64,000 bases of DNA from FEN-33 sp963768775 (GTDB lineage Archaea > Thermoplasmatota > Thermoplasmata > Methanomassiliicoccales > UBA472), in NCBI GenBank assembly GCA_963768775.1, contig CAVYIY010000008.1, positions 186,001 through 250,000 of the forward strand, read 5' to 3'. This document shows, piece after piece, positions 9,093-18,314 of this stretch (positions are counted from its first letter, which is position 1; each line of letters begins with the position of its first letter). The position numbers and the translations under genes were made by a program. The notes under the pieces were generated by a model. The model did no database searches and had not been told where the DNA came from. It saw only the letters and a program-made list of their open reading frames with translations.

Positions 9093-9512
9093 GTGCGTCG
9101 CCCTGCCAACGAGCTGAAGGCCCTGGTCGCGATTGCGGCGGCCAGCATCGTTCTTCTGTCGGCCTTCTCGGATTTTCGGCCGCGATCGACCGACCGCTTC
9201 GCTGATCTCCCCGATGGCCAGACGGTTCGAGTGCAATGCGAGGTGGCGGCCGTCAGGCAATCGCCAAAAGGATGGGTGTTGGTCCTCTTCGATTTCGCCG
9301 GTGAATCCGTCAAAGGATTCCTGGCCAGCGAGGACGGTCCGCCGCCTGCCGAGCAGACCATGGTGGAGGCGCAGGGGACTTGGTCATCGGGAAGCGAGAT
9401 GTTCTTCGTCCAGCGCTGGGCGGGGATCGAGGGATCCCTGGCAGATCGGGCGGCGCAAATGGATTATACCGACGCAAGCGATGCGGCAACGGCAGATGTT
9501 CCTAGCCTTTGA
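9093..9512 (+). CDS. Membrane-anchored OB-fold-like protein
   Basis: This 139-residue protein has an N-terminal hydrophobic anchor (about residues 10-25, LVAIAAASIVLLSAF) followed by a beta-rich segment (TVRVQCEVAAVRQSPKGWVL and onward). The pattern resembles the OB-fold nucleic-acid-binding-like domains of short archaeal extracytoplasmic proteins. The start is GTG 9093 with no convincing ribosome-binding site. The 3' end overlaps the start of tiaS by 17 bp, so the two are probably co-transcribed. The OB-fold reading is an inference from strand pattern only. Confidence 0.55.
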   Translation: MRRPANELKALVAIAAASIVLLSAFSDFRPRSTDRFADLPDGQTVRVQCEVAAVRQSPKGWVLVLFDFAGESVKGFLASEDGPPPAEQTMVEAQGTWSSGSEMFFVQRWAGIEGSLADRAAQMDYTDASDAATADVPSL

Positions 9513-10806
9513 TGACACCGATTCAACCAAGGGAATGTGCACCACGTTCCTCGCGACCGAGATGATCCGGGCGGTCGACGGACTCGATCTGATCGGCCTG
9601 CCGAGGCTGGTGCGGCTGAATCCGGCCGTGCCCTGGAAAACTCGGGGGAACGGGGCTTTGTGTGTCCGCTTCGGGAAGGGCAAGGGGAAAAGGAGGCTGG
9701 TGGGCCGCATCGGCAGGAAGCCAGTCTACTCCTTCGACAAGGGCGATGAGCCGGAGGATAGCGGCGACCTTTTCTCGACCGGCGCCGAGCTGTTGCGCCG
9801 ATGGTCCCGCGTCGAAGAGGAGGCGAGCCCCGGCCTGGTGATGTCCAGGATCAGGCCATCGCCGGCGATCTACTGGCAGGCGGTCCGCAGGGTCATCGAA
9901 AGGTCGGTGGTGGAGAAGGAGCTGAAGCGGATTGGGGCCGAATCGATGGGGCTGTGCGGCGGAAGAGGGGTGATTGGCGCAACGGCGGCGATGTCTTGGG
10001 TGCCGCACGACCGGACCTATGAGGTCCTGACATACCGCAAGAAGGGCCGTTGGGGCAGCGAGAGGTGGGTCCGGAAGGAGGACGCGAGGCTCCTCGACGA
10101 ACGCTTCCCTTCGACGTTCAACAACTACGATCATGAATCAGATGCCATGGCTATAACACCACATTCCCCCTGCCCGATACTGTTCGGGATCAGGGGGGAA
10201 TCTTTGGAAGATTTGCCCCTGGCGATGGCGAGCATCCGATCGGAGGCAAAGGATCGCTGGCTGCTCTACCTGACCAATCAGGGGACGGACGACCACGTGA
10301 TACCGGCCAGAAATCCACCGGTCCCGGGTAGCACCTACCGGATGCGTGGTCAGGTTGTGGCGACGCCGAAGACCTTGGCCGGTGGTCATGTATTCTTCCA
10401 GCTGTCGTCCAAGGGGATGGACGTCGACTGCGCCGCTTACGAGCCTTCGAAGGGCTTCAGGGGCAAGGTCCGGGCGCTCCGCCAGGGCGACATCGTGCAG
10501 GTCATCGGGGAGCTCAGGGAGCAGCCGCGCACATTGAACCTGGAGAAGTTCGAGCTGCTGGAACTGGCGGAGGTCAGGCAGAAGATCGCCAATCCGCGCT
10601 GCCCCGGCTGCGACAAGAGCATGCAGTCGTTGGGGAGCGGTGCGGGCTTCCGCTGCCGCAAGTGCGGCCGCAAGGAGGACCGGTCGAAAGCGGAGTACAT
10701 CACAGTGGAGCGAGGCATCGAGCCAGGTTGGTACGAACCCCCGGTCTGCACCCGCCGTCACCTGAGCAAGCCGCTCAAGCGGCTGCAGGCCCGACATCGT
10801 TGTTAG
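9496..10806 (+). CDS. tiaS: tRNA(Ile2) 2-agmatinylcytidine synthetase TiaS
   Basis: TiaS ligates agmatine to C34 of the CAU-anticodon tRNA-Ile using ATP, letting it read AUA. The 436-residue protein begins with the diagnostic FDDTDSTKGMCTTFLA and has the glycine-rich CGGRGVIGATAAMSW region in the middle. An OB-like domain follows (YRMRGQVVATPKTLAGGHV), then a C-terminal zinc ribbon (CPGCDKSMQ ... FRCRKCGRKE). I chose ATG 9496, which places the motif at residue 4. ATG 9481 would add five residues. Length and domain order match the family. Confidence 0.95.
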   Translation: MFLAFDDTDSTKGMCTTFLATEMIRAVDGLDLIGLPRLVRLNPAVPWKTRGNGALCVRFGKGKGKRRLVGRIGRKPVYSFDKGDEPEDSGDLFSTGAELLRRWSRVEEEASPGLVMSRIRPSPAIYWQAVRRVIERSVVEKELKRIGAESMGLCGGRGVIGATAAMSWVPHDRTYEVLTYRKKGRWGSERWVRKEDARLLDERFPSTFNNYDHESDAMAITPHSPCPILFGIRGESLEDLPLAMASIRSEAKDRWLLYLTNQGTDDHVIPARNPPVPGSTYRMRGQVVATPKTLAGGHVFFQLSSKGMDVDCAAYEPSKGFRGKVRALRQGDIVQVIGELREQPRTLNLEKFELLELAEVRQKIANPRCPGCDKSMQSLGSGAGFRCRKCGRKEDRSKAEYITVERGIEPGWYEPPVCTRRHLSKPLKRLQARHRC

Positions 10807-10893
10807 TCGAACACGAACCTCGGCATTTTTTTATACGGGAAGGGTCTTGCGTCGCCTGGCAAATTTCACTTTCATAGGAATCGGAGAGATATC

Positions 10894-12069
10894 ATGGAAG
10901 AAATCGTCATCCTCAGCGCCGCGCGAACGGCGATAGGCAAGTTTAATGGCACGTTGAAGGACGTGCCCGCACCCGAGCTCGGCGCTACAGCGATCAAGGC
11001 GGCAGTGGAGCGCGCAGGAGCGCAGCCCGCCGACATACAGGAATGCATAATGGGCAACGTGCTCTCAGCTGGCATAGGCCAGAACCCGGCTCGCCAGGCA
11101 GCCATGAAGGCCGGCCTGAGGCCGGACATGGGTTCGATGGTCGTGAACGACGTCTGCGGCTCCGGTCTGATGGCGGTCATCGTCGGTGCGAATTCGATCA
11201 AGGCGGGCGAGCGCGAGATCGTCGTCACTGGCGGCATGGAAAGCATGAACAACGCCCCCTACCTGCTCAAGCGCGCGAGATTCGGCTATAACATCGGCGA
11301 TGGCCTGCTGGTCGACCACATGGTCCACGACGGCCTCTGGGATTACTTCAACCAGATTCACATGGGCATGACGGCGGAGTTCATCGCCGAACGGTTCCAC
11401 GTGAACCGTGCCGACTCGGACAAGATGGCCTACGAAAGCCACATGAAGGCGCAGAAGGCCAGCGCCTCGGGGAAGTTCAAGAACGAGATCGTGCCCTGCA
11501 AGGTGCACACCCGGAAGGGCGACGTCGACTTCCTGGTGGACGAAGGGATCAGACCGGACACATCAATCGAGGCGCTCTCGAAGCTCAAATCGGTCTTCAA
11601 GGAGGATGGGGTGGCAACCGCGGGCAACGCCTCGCAACTCAGCGACGGTGCGGCGGCGTTAGCGATCAGCTCGGCGCGCTACGCGGACAAGAACGGGCTG
11701 AAGCCTCTGGCCCGCATCGTCGGCTATCACACCGGCGGCGTGGACCCGAAGCACATCATGGAAGCGCCCATCCCCACGACCCACGCGCTGCTGAAGAAGC
11801 TGAAGCTGCGGATCGAGGACATCGACCTGTTCGAGCACAACGAGGCTTTCGCCACCGCCTCTGTGGTGGTGAGGAAGGAGCTGGGCGTCCCCGAGGACCG
11901 CTTCAATGTGAACGGTGGCGCAGTGGCCTTGGGCCATCCCATCGGTTGCAGCGGCGCTAGGATCCTGACGACGCTGGTCCATGCGATGATCGATCGCGAT
12001 GCCCACACCGGTTTGGCGACACTGTGCCTCGGCGGAGGGAACGCCATCTCCATGGTGGTGTCCCGGTAG
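10894..12069 (+). CDS. Acetyl-CoA C-acetyltransferase (thiolase)
   Basis: This is a 391-residue thiolase that condenses two acetyl-CoA, or runs in the reverse, degradative direction. The nucleophilic cysteine is C88 in NDVCGSGLMA. The other catalytic elements are NEAFA, GHPIGCSGAR and CLGGGNA near the C-terminus. The presence of the second cysteine (CLGGGNA) and full bacterial-type motifs distinguishes it from the archaeal thiolase usually paired with HMG-CoA synthase and a DUF35 protein, neither of which is nearby. It may therefore act in beta-oxidation-like or acetoacetyl-CoA metabolism and may be of bacterial origin (inference). A GGAGAG ribosome-binding site precedes ATG 10894, and a TTTTTTATAC TATA box lies about 65 bp upstream of the start. 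Confidence 0.93.
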   Translation: MEEIVILSAARTAIGKFNGTLKDVPAPELGATAIKAAVERAGAQPADIQECIMGNVLSAGIGQNPARQAAMKAGLRPDMGSMVVNDVCGSGLMAVIVGANSIKAGEREIVVTGGMESMNNAPYLLKRARFGYNIGDGLLVDHMVHDGLWDYFNQIHMGMTAEFIAERFHVNRADSDKMAYESHMKAQKASASGKFKNEIVPCKVHTRKGDVDFLVDEGIRPDTSIEALSKLKSVFKEDGVATAGNASQLSDGAAALAISSARYADKNGLKPLARIVGYHTGGVDPKHIMEAPIPTTHALLKKLKLRIEDIDLFEHNEAFATASVVVRKELGVPEDRFNVNGGAVALGHPIGCSGARILTTLVHAMIDRDAHTGLATLCLGGGNAISMVVSR

Positions 12070-12205
12070 AATGAGACCGGAAGATCGGCGCGAGGCGCCA
12101 CCCGGCTCGTACGATGCCATTTTCCCCTATCCAGGTTCGGTTCGCCAATAGAATCCCTGCGACCAGGAATTATATAATGAGTAATCTATCACAACTGGGG
12201 TATTC

Positions 12206-13447
12206 ATGCCATCCTTGGACGAACTTCTTTCGGCGGTGGAGAGCTACAGAAACGATATGGTCGAAGCGCTCACCGAGATGCTGCGCATCCCGGCGATAGG
12301 CCCAGAGAGCGGCGGCGAGGGTGAGTTCGAGCGCGCCCGCTATGTGCGTGAATTGGCTGAGAAGTGCGGGTTCAAGGACATCGAGAACTTCGACGCTCTG
12401 GACGAGCGCGTGAGGCTGCGCTCCCGCCCCAACCTGATGCTCAAGCGGAGGGGCAATTCCGATCAGACCGTCTGGATCGTTTCGCACATGGACACCGTGC
12501 CCCCGGGAGATCTGGACGCCTGGACCTATCCTCCATTCTCCCCCAAGGTCGTTGACGGCAAGCTCTACGGCCTGGGCGCGGAGGACAACGGACAGTCGCT
12601 GATCGCATCAATGTTCGCCGCCAAGGCGCTGAACGAACTTGGCGTCACTCCCGAGCGCAGCACGGCGCTGGCCATCGTCTCCGACGAGGAGATGGGTAGC
12701 GACAAAGGAATCAAGTTCATGATCAAGGAGGGCGTGTTCGGGCCGAACGACTTCATCTACGTCCCCGACTTCGGCGAGCCCAACGGCTCCCTGATTGAGG
12801 TGGCGGAGAAGCATATCCTCTGGCTCAAGATTAACGTGAAGGGCAAGCAGGCCCACGCCTCTACGCCCGAGCGGGGCATCAATGCCACTAGGATCGGCAA
12901 CGAGATGGCGAATTTCCTTACCGATTATATGCATGAGAAGTACGCCGCTAAGGACCCTATGTTCGAGCCGAGCATCTCCACCTTCGAGCCGACGAAACGC
13001 CTCCAGACGGTGGGCAACGTGAACACCATCCCGGCGGAGGACACTTTCTACTTGGACTTCAGGATCCTGCCCCGCTATGACATGGACGAGGTCCTGGAGA
13101 CGGTGCGCGGCATCGGGCGCATGTTCGAGGACCGCAGCGGCGTGAAGGTGACCATCGAAATCGAGCAGCAGACCAAGAGCGGGAAGCCCTCCAGCACCGA
13201 GAGCATCGGGCTGATGTCGTTGGCAAGCGCGATCAAGAGGGTGAGGGGGGTCGACGCCACGCCGAAGGGTGTGGGCGGCGGCACCTGCGCCAACTATTTC
13301 AGGCTGGCTGGCCTCGACGCCTATGCCTGGGAGACGGTGGACGAATGCGCCCACTCCGTCAACGAGTACTGCAAGGTGGACAACTTGGTCAACGACTCCA
13401 AGGTGTTCGTCACACTCATGGGCTATCTCTGCTACAACATCCAGTGA
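12206..13447 (+). CDS. M20-family metallohydrolase (ArgE/DapE-like)
   Basis: This 413-residue zinc amidohydrolase has the M20 signature elements. These are SHMDTVPPGD (first metal His and catalytic Asp), GAEDNGQSL (bridging Asp), SDEEMGSDKG (catalytic Glu), a dimerisation domain starting around KINVKGKQAHAS, and a final metal-binding His in ECAHSVNEYC. Family members cleave N-acyl amino acids or dipeptides, and the substrate here is unknown. ATG 12206 lies about 30 bp after the TATA box ATTATATAATG (12171-12181), so the transcript is probably leaderless. No lysine or arginine biosynthesis genes are adjacent to narrow the substrate. Confidence 0.87.
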   Translation: MPSLDELLSAVESYRNDMVEALTEMLRIPAIGPESGGEGEFERARYVRELAEKCGFKDIENFDALDERVRLRSRPNLMLKRRGNSDQTVWIVSHMDTVPPGDLDAWTYPPFSPKVVDGKLYGLGAEDNGQSLIASMFAAKALNELGVTPERSTALAIVSDEEMGSDKGIKFMIKEGVFGPNDFIYVPDFGEPNGSLIEVAEKHILWLKINVKGKQAHASTPERGINATRIGNEMANFLTDYMHEKYAAKDPMFEPSISTFEPTKRLQTVGNVNTIPAEDTFYLDFRILPRYDMDEVLETVRGIGRMFEDRSGVKVTIEIEQQTKSGKPSSTESIGLMSLASAIKRVRGVDATPKGVGGGTCANYFRLAGLDAYAWETVDECAHSVNEYCKVDNLVNDSKVFVTLMGYLCYNIQ

Positions 13448-13471
13448 TCATTCTTCAGGCAAATGAGGAAT

Positions 13472-14404
13472 TCATTCGCCGAACAGCCGGTCGACCATCC
13501 ACTTGCTGTCGAACTTGATGATTTCCTCGTACCCCTGCCCGGTGGACAGGAACGCTATCGGCTTCTTGATGGCGTAGGCGATTGACAGAGCCGCCCCGCC
13601 CTTGGCGTCCGCGTCGATCTTGGTCAGGATGACCGCGTCGATGCCGATCTCCTTGTCGAAGACCCGCGCCTGCTCGATCGCGTCGTTGCCGGCGAGCGAA
13701 TCGCCGACGAAGATGATCAGGTGCGGCTTCACCACCCGCTTGATCTTCTTCATCTCGTCCATCAGGTTGGCGTTGGTCTGCATGCGGCCGGCGGTGTCGA
13801 CCAGGACCACGTCCCGCTTGCGCGCCTTGGCATGATCGAGCGCGTCGAAGGCCACCGCCGCCGGGTCCCCGCCCGCGGAATGCTTGATGACCTTGGCGCC
13901 CAGCCTGTCGCCGTGAATGGAGATCTGCTCGATCGCTCCGGCGCGGAAGGTGTCCGATGCCGAGAGCACCGTGGTCAGGCCCTTCTTCTGCAGACGGTTG
14001 GTCAGCTTGGCGATCATCGTCGTCTTGCCGGTGCCGTTGATGCCAACGAACATGATGACCAGCGGCTGCTCGTGCTTCATCACATAATCGTCGAAGTCGA
14101 ACGTGTTCACCTTGAGAATGTTCTCCACCGCGTTCTTCAGGGAAAGCCGGATGGCGTCGTTGACGTCGAAGCGGCGATCGACCTTCTTGCCCACCAGGTC
14201 CTTCCGCACCTCGGCCTTGATCTCCTCGACGACCGGGAGGGCGACGTCCGCCTCCATCAATCCCATCTCCAGCTGCCAAAGGGTCTCGTCCAGGTCGGAC
14301 TCGCCGATGCTCTTGCCAGAGGTCCCGACGACCTCGGTCGCGCTAGCTGGAAGAGGCTCTTCCTTCTTCTTCAGCCCCAGGACCCTCTTCAGCGCCTCGA
14401 ACAC
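13472..14404 (-). CDS. ftsY: Signal recognition particle receptor FtsY
   Basis: FtsY is the SRP receptor GTPase that targets ribosomes to the membrane. The 310-residue protein has a short basic N-terminus, the N domain (about 30-105), and an NG GTPase with P-loop GINGTGKTT (121-129). It also has the DTFRAGA insertion box, DTAGRMQTN, a TKIDADAKGG motif, and the C-terminal FDSKWMVDRLFG. It is the last gene of the L18Ae-prefoldin alpha-FtsY operon, with 13 bp after the prefoldin gene. This is a classic archaeal arrangement that links translation, folding and targeting. Confidence 0.97.
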   Translation of the reverse strand: MFEALKRVLGLKKKEEPLPASATEVVGTSGKSIGESDLDETLWQLEMGLMEADVALPVVEEIKAEVRKDLVGKKVDRRFDVNDAIRLSLKNAVENILKVNTFDFDDYVMKHEQPLVIMFVGINGTGKTTMIAKLTNRLQKKGLTTVLSASDTFRAGAIEQISIHGDRLGAKVIKHSAGGDPAAVAFDALDHAKARKRDVVLVDTAGRMQTNANLMDEMKKIKRVVKPHLIIFVGDSLAGNDAIEQARVFDKEIGIDAVILTKIDADAKGGAALSIAYAIKKPIAFLSTGQGYEEIIKFDSKWMVDRLFGE

Positions 14405-14417
14405 TGGACCACCTGGT

Positions 14418-14840
14418 TCAGGCTTTTCCCTGCAGCTTGTCGTACTCAGCCTGAACCTTCCGAGTGAGGTTGGCAGAGCGGGTCTCGAGAACGGTCATGC
14501 TCTCGTTGATCTTCTTCATCGCCTCTACCATCTCGTTGATCCTGGTATCGAGCGTGGCGATGGCCTCTTCCACCGGCCTTTCCACTGTGACGCCGCTCCC
14601 GATCCCGACCAACGCCTTAGAATTGAACTCGACCTTGGCGAAGACGAAGGAGTTGCCGCCGATCGGCACCAGGATCTCCTCGCCCTTCTTGGTGTCCTTC
14701 CACTTGGACAACGTCTCCTTCGCCCGGGTGTACTCCTCCAATGAATATTGAATGAGCTGCTGCTGCTCCGCCAGGCTCTCTGCCTGCGACCGCATCAGGT
14801 CGAGGGTGGAGAGTGCCTGCTTCAGCTCCTGCTCGTTCAC
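14418..14840 (-). CDS. pfdA: Prefoldin alpha subunit
   Basis: This is the alpha subunit of the hexameric co-chaperone that hands unfolded proteins to the thermosome. The 140-residue protein has N- and C-terminal coiled coils flanking the two beta-hairpins typical of alpha-class prefoldins (EILVPIGGNSFVFAKV and LVGIGSGVTVERPVEEA). It starts at GTG 14840, overlapping the stop of the upstream L18Ae gene in a GTGA arrangement, so translation is coupled. Confidence 0.96.
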   Translation of the reverse strand: MNEQELKQALSTLDLMRSQAESLAEQQQLIQYSLEEYTRAKETLSKWKDTKKGEEILVPIGGNSFVFAKVEFNSKALVGIGSGVTVERPVEEAIATLDTRINEMVEAMKKINESMTVLETRSANLTRKVQAEYDKLQGKA

Positions 14841-15082
14841 TTCGAACCACCGACCTGGTGTTTCACGACCGGGTCCGTGATCTCATCGTTCTTGAGCAAG
14901 GTCAGTTCCTGGATGAAGATTTCCTCTCGCCCGACCCGATGATGACTTCCGAAGTTGGAGACGAGCTTCTCCCTCGCAGCCTTCTCATCGGCGGCGGCAA
15001 GCTCGACTTTGAAATCCTGTAGATCGTTGCGGAATTCCCTATCTTTGACCCGGAATGTACCAATGACTCTGAAAGCCTGCAT
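14837..15082 (-). CDS. rpl18a: Ribosomal protein L18Ae (LX)
   Basis: This is a small archaeal large-subunit ribosomal protein LX/L18Ae of about 81 residues. The start is MQAFRVIGTFRVKDREFRND, followed by the characteristic AREKLVSNFGSHHRVGREEI segment. I prefer ATG 15082, because the codons back to 15100 add MPRGNA, which homologues lack. It is the first gene of the operon with prefoldin alpha and ftsY. It is divergent from the radical SAM gene, 63 bp away. Confidence 0.93.
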   Translation of the reverse strand: MQAFRVIGTFRVKDREFRNDLQDFKVELAAADEKAAREKLVSNFGSHHRVGREEIFIQELTLLKNDEITDPVVKHQVGGSK

Positions 15083-15145
15083 GGCATTGCCTCTTGGCAC
15101 ACGAAGCGGAACTTACGAATAAAGCTTTTGCTCATTGGCAAGGCG

Positions 15146-15994
15146 ATGCAAAGCGAATCGGAGGAGCTTTTCCTCTATCACCCAGGTAAGGCATTTCCTG
15201 CCGTATCGGTGACCGGAGATACATGCAGCCTGCAATGCGATCATTGCCGCGCTCACTACCTCAAGGGCATGAGGCCGGTGGCGAACGCCGAGGACCTGAT
15301 CAAGCTCGCGAATGAGCTCGACGCGGAGGGCGCCGAGGGCATGCTCATCTCCGGGGGATGCGACAAGGATGGGAAGGTGCCGCTCGGACCGTTCCTGCCC
15401 GCGTTGAAGCGGATCAAGCTAGAGACCAGGCTGCAGATCAACCTCCATACCGGGCTCGTTGGCGCTGAGGAGGCCAGTCAGATAGCCGCATCGAAGGCCG
15501 ACTGCATCTCCTTCGACCTGGTCCAAGACCCCGAGGTCATTCGCGAACGGTTGCATCTCTCCGTTGGCCCGGAAGCGTATGCGAGCACCTTGGCCGCCCT
15601 ATTCTCGGCCGGGGTGAAGCGGGTGGTGCCGCATCTGCTCGTGGGGCTTTCTGGAGATAAGGGCGGATGCGAAATTGCCGCCATAGAGCTGGCCGCAAGC
15701 TTCCCCATCGCCGGATTGGTCATCCTCGCGCTCATGCCGACCCGGGGCACTCCTATGGCAGGTGCAAGTCCGCCGAGCAATGGCCATCTGCTCAAGATGA
15801 TCGAACGGGCAATCGATGCGCTCGACGTGCCGGTGGTGCTGGGATGCATGCGCCCGAGGGGCAACTGGCAGCTGGAGGTCAAGGCCATCGAGCTCGGCGT
15901 CCGCCGGATCGCCATGCCCTCCCCCAGGACCGAGACCTGGGCCAAGGCCCACGGCTACAAGCTCATCGAACGCTCGTCTTGCTGCGCGCTCTAA
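15146..15994 (+). CDS. Radical SAM protein of unknown function
   Basis: This is an enzyme of about 282 residues with an N-terminal CX3CX2C iron-sulfur motif (TCSLQCDHC; C27, C31, C34 counted from ATG 15146) that should bind a SAM-cleaving 4Fe-4S cluster. A half or full TIM barrel follows, with glycine-rich elements such as LISGGCDKDGK. The C-terminus ends in an unusual SSCCAL, which could bind a second metal. The listed start is ATG 15146; a TTG at 15128 is also in frame. The substrate is not recognisable and the neighbours do not help. It converges on, and overlaps by a few bases, the membrane-protein gene at 15991. Confidence 0.8.
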   Translation: MQSESEELFLYHPGKAFPAVSVTGDTCSLQCDHCRAHYLKGMRPVANAEDLIKLANELDAEGAEGMLISGGCDKDGKVPLGPFLPALKRIKLETRLQINLHTGLVGAEEASQIAASKADCISFDLVQDPEVIRERLHLSVGPEAYASTLAALFSAGVKRVVPHLLVGLSGDKGGCEIAAIELAASFPIAGLVILALMPTRGTPMAGASPPSNGHLLKMIERAIDALDVPVVLGCMRPRGNWQLEVKAIELGVRRIAMPSPRTETWAKAHGYKLIERSSCCAL

Positions 15995-16848
15995 TGGTAG
16001 ATCGCGCCGCTGGCGAACTTGCGCTTCACCGGGAGCATGTAGGCCATCCACCCCCCGTAGGCAACGATGAACAGCAACGCGAAGAACGGCACGTAGCCAA
16101 GGAACGTTGGCGAGATCGCCTTGTGGATGACGACGTTGACCGAACTCGCGTCGGAGCGCACCGTGTCCAAGACTAAGTAGTACTTGCCATACGGCAGCGG
16201 GTTCAAGTGGATGTCCAACTGATTATCCACGATGTAATCCTGCGAATTGATCCTGAAGGGGATCATCCCCGAGAGGTTGGTTGTGTAGTTGGCGTAGTTC
16301 TTTTCCGAAACGAGATAGACCCGGGCAGTCCCGGTGCTCGACGTCACCGTTATTCTATCCACCGAGCCCAGTCCGAGCGGGTCCCGGTCGTAGAAGACGA
16401 CGAATTCGCTCGCGGCGGTGGAGTTCGTGTTGTGCAGCGTTTCCGTCTGATTGAAGGAGTTCTCGATCGCCTGCGCCATGAATGGAGTCCAAAGCAGGAA
16501 GATGACCACTGCGGCGATCACCACCACGACCAGCCCACTGCGAATCGCCTTCTTTGCGATGTAGTAATTGGTCGACGGCGATTGGATCAAACGCATCTCC
16601 AAGATCTTGAAGAAGAAACCCTCGACCACCATTATCAAGGCCATCAGCAGGATGAAGTAGATGAAAGAGTTGATCGGCAGGTAGAAGGGAACCAGGGAAG
16701 CTCTTCCTTCGATCAGAACCACGATTATCGGAATCAGGATCAGGATGATTATCTGGATAATGAAGAGATAGCGCTTCACTCGCCGTACATTGGCCAGCCT
16801 ATACCCACCGGCCAGAGCCTCTTTCCCGCTAAGCATGCCTATCGGCAA
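15991..16848 (-). CDS. Membrane protein with a large extracytoplasmic loop, unknown function
   Basis: This is a 285-residue protein with four clear hydrophobic segments. They are at about 27-47 (LFIIQIIILILIPIIVVLI), 60-80 (FIYFILLMALIMVVEGFFF), 105-125 (GLVVVVIAAVVIFLLWTPF) and 255-275 (FLGYVPFFALLFIVAYGGWM). Between the third and fourth lies a beta-rich domain of about 125 residues with several N-x-S/T sequons, suggesting an external, possibly glycosylated sensor or binding domain. I do not recognise a family. It is followed by a convergent radical SAM gene. Confidence 0.7.
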   Translation of the reverse strand: MPIGMLSGKEALAGGYRLANVRRVKRYLFIIQIIILILIPIIVVLIEGRASLVPFYLPINSFIYFILLMALIMVVEGFFFKILEMRLIQSPSTNYYIAKKAIRSGLVVVVIAAVVIFLLWTPFMAQAIENSFNQTETLHNTNSTAASEFVVFYDRDPLGLGSVDRITVTSSTGTARVYLVSEKNYANYTTNLSGMIPFRINSQDYIVDNQLDIHLNPLPYGKYYLVLDTVRSDASSVNVVIHKAISPTFLGYVPFFALLFIVAYGGWMAYMLPVKRKFASGAIYH

Positions 16849-16947
16849 AAAATGCTATGTGCCGGTTAAATAGTTTTGGTTCGAATTATTAAAGCCAGTA
16901 TTATGTAAATGAAGCATCCAATCATCAATCCGGAGCCGCTTCACCGT

Positions 16948-18189
16948 CTATCCAGCATTTTTGGTCGGGCTCTTCGCCACCTCTTCCTTTCCGATCAGGG
17001 TCGCCTCGCGGCGACAGACGAGAAACACTGCGGCGAACTCAGGCACTTCCGTATCGCCTTCGAGGACGAACCGCTCGCCCCGAATCTTGAAGTCGACCTT
17101 GCGCTGCATCCGCAATTTAACAGGGGCGTCGCCGAAGATCTCCGGCGAAGCGTCCCGCAGCGGGTCGAACTCCTCCAAGTCCCTGCGGTGCATCGCCACG
17201 ACGCGCAGCCCGGTCTTGCCGTGCAAGGAGAAAGGCAGCCGGATCAGCCTCTTGATGTCGCTGGTGACCGGCTCGTCGACCTGCCCCGCCAGCCTGGGCA
17301 TTAGGTCCTTATCCATCAGCTTCAGGAACAGATTGGCGGGCTTGTCCTTGATGTCGGCGAGGTTGCTCTTCTCCAGGATCAGGTCCCGGCCCCTTTTCCC
17401 AGGCTCTCCATGGAAAAGGTCGTGCCACAGCGCGATGGCGGTCTCCTCCTTCTCGCCCTTCATCCCTTCATATCGTCCCATGGCCTCTTTGACGCTCAGT
17501 CGCTCCATCTCGTCGAGCATTCCCACCACGCCAATTCTCAGCCTCCCTTTCCACCCCCCCTCGCCCGGTGCCGGGAACTGCCTGGTCTTGAGCACCATGC
17601 TCCTGGTCTTGAACCGTTTCTCCACCGACGAATATTCAGGCATTAACCATTCTAGGTTCAGGTCCGTGCCGGAGATATAATCCACGATCTCCCTTCTCTC
17701 ATGGCTGCGCAGGGACATCACCCTTGGATCGCTGACGTGCGCGTGATATCCCCTTCCTCCGGAGAAAGTGACCTTGAGGCACGACTCGTCGAACCCGAGA
17801 TCCCCCAGCAGGTAGTCGTCCAGCAGCCGGATCATCTCCTTCTTAACCAGCGCGAGCATGTCCTGATAGGAGAGCCCCTCCGCCCCGCGGATGTGGTCCG
17901 CATCGAGGTCGAAGATCAAATCCGCCCCGAGCCAGTTCTTGTCCTCCATTTTCTCGGCCGCCGGGGACTCATAATAGGCGGAGGAGTAGTAGCAGTGGGA
18001 GGGCACGTTCTTCTGCAGGAAGGCATGAAAATCCGCGATCCGGGGGAACTCGAGGTGGCGCTGCACGAACCCCTTGTCGAAGAACATGAAACCGAATTCC
18101 CGCCTGCCGAACCGCTCCGGTGGCGGCGGCGGGCTGCTCAGGTAATACCGGCGGAACCGGTCCATCACGAAATCTATCTCGGCGACCAT
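16948..18189 (-). CDS. priS: DNA primase small (catalytic) subunit PriS
   Basis: PriS is the catalytic subunit of the archaeal/eukaryotic-type primase and makes RNA or DNA primers. The 413-residue protein has the metal-binding DLIFDLDADH motif (D94, D96), the SGGRGYHAHV nucleotide-binding block, and the FSLHGKTGLRVV motif near the C-terminus. Length is usual for the family. The large subunit PriL is not in the window. It is divergent from the gene at 18315, and the next gene downstream (15991) is about 100 bp away. Confidence 0.96.
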   Translation of the reverse strand: MVAEIDFVMDRFRRYYLSSPPPPPERFGRREFGFMFFDKGFVQRHLEFPRIADFHAFLQKNVPSHCYYSSAYYESPAAEKMEDKNWLGADLIFDLDADHIRGAEGLSYQDMLALVKKEMIRLLDDYLLGDLGFDESCLKVTFSGGRGYHAHVSDPRVMSLRSHERREIVDYISGTDLNLEWLMPEYSSVEKRFKTRSMVLKTRQFPAPGEGGWKGRLRIGVVGMLDEMERLSVKEAMGRYEGMKGEKEETAIALWHDLFHGEPGKRGRDLILEKSNLADIKDKPANLFLKLMDKDLMPRLAGQVDEPVTSDIKRLIRLPFSLHGKTGLRVVAMHRRDLEEFDPLRDASPEIFGDAPVKLRMQRKVDFKIRGERFVLEGDTEVPEFAAVFLVCRREATLIGKEEVAKSPTKNAG

Positions 18190-18314
18190 CCCTCTCCTTC
18201 CCGGAACGACCAGCCCATGGGTCTCGCTGCTAATGTAACTTGAGCCAATCTGACCAAACCATTAATAATCGCTGACATTTTATCGTTGTCAGTATCGATA
18301 AGGAAGCGGTGTTC

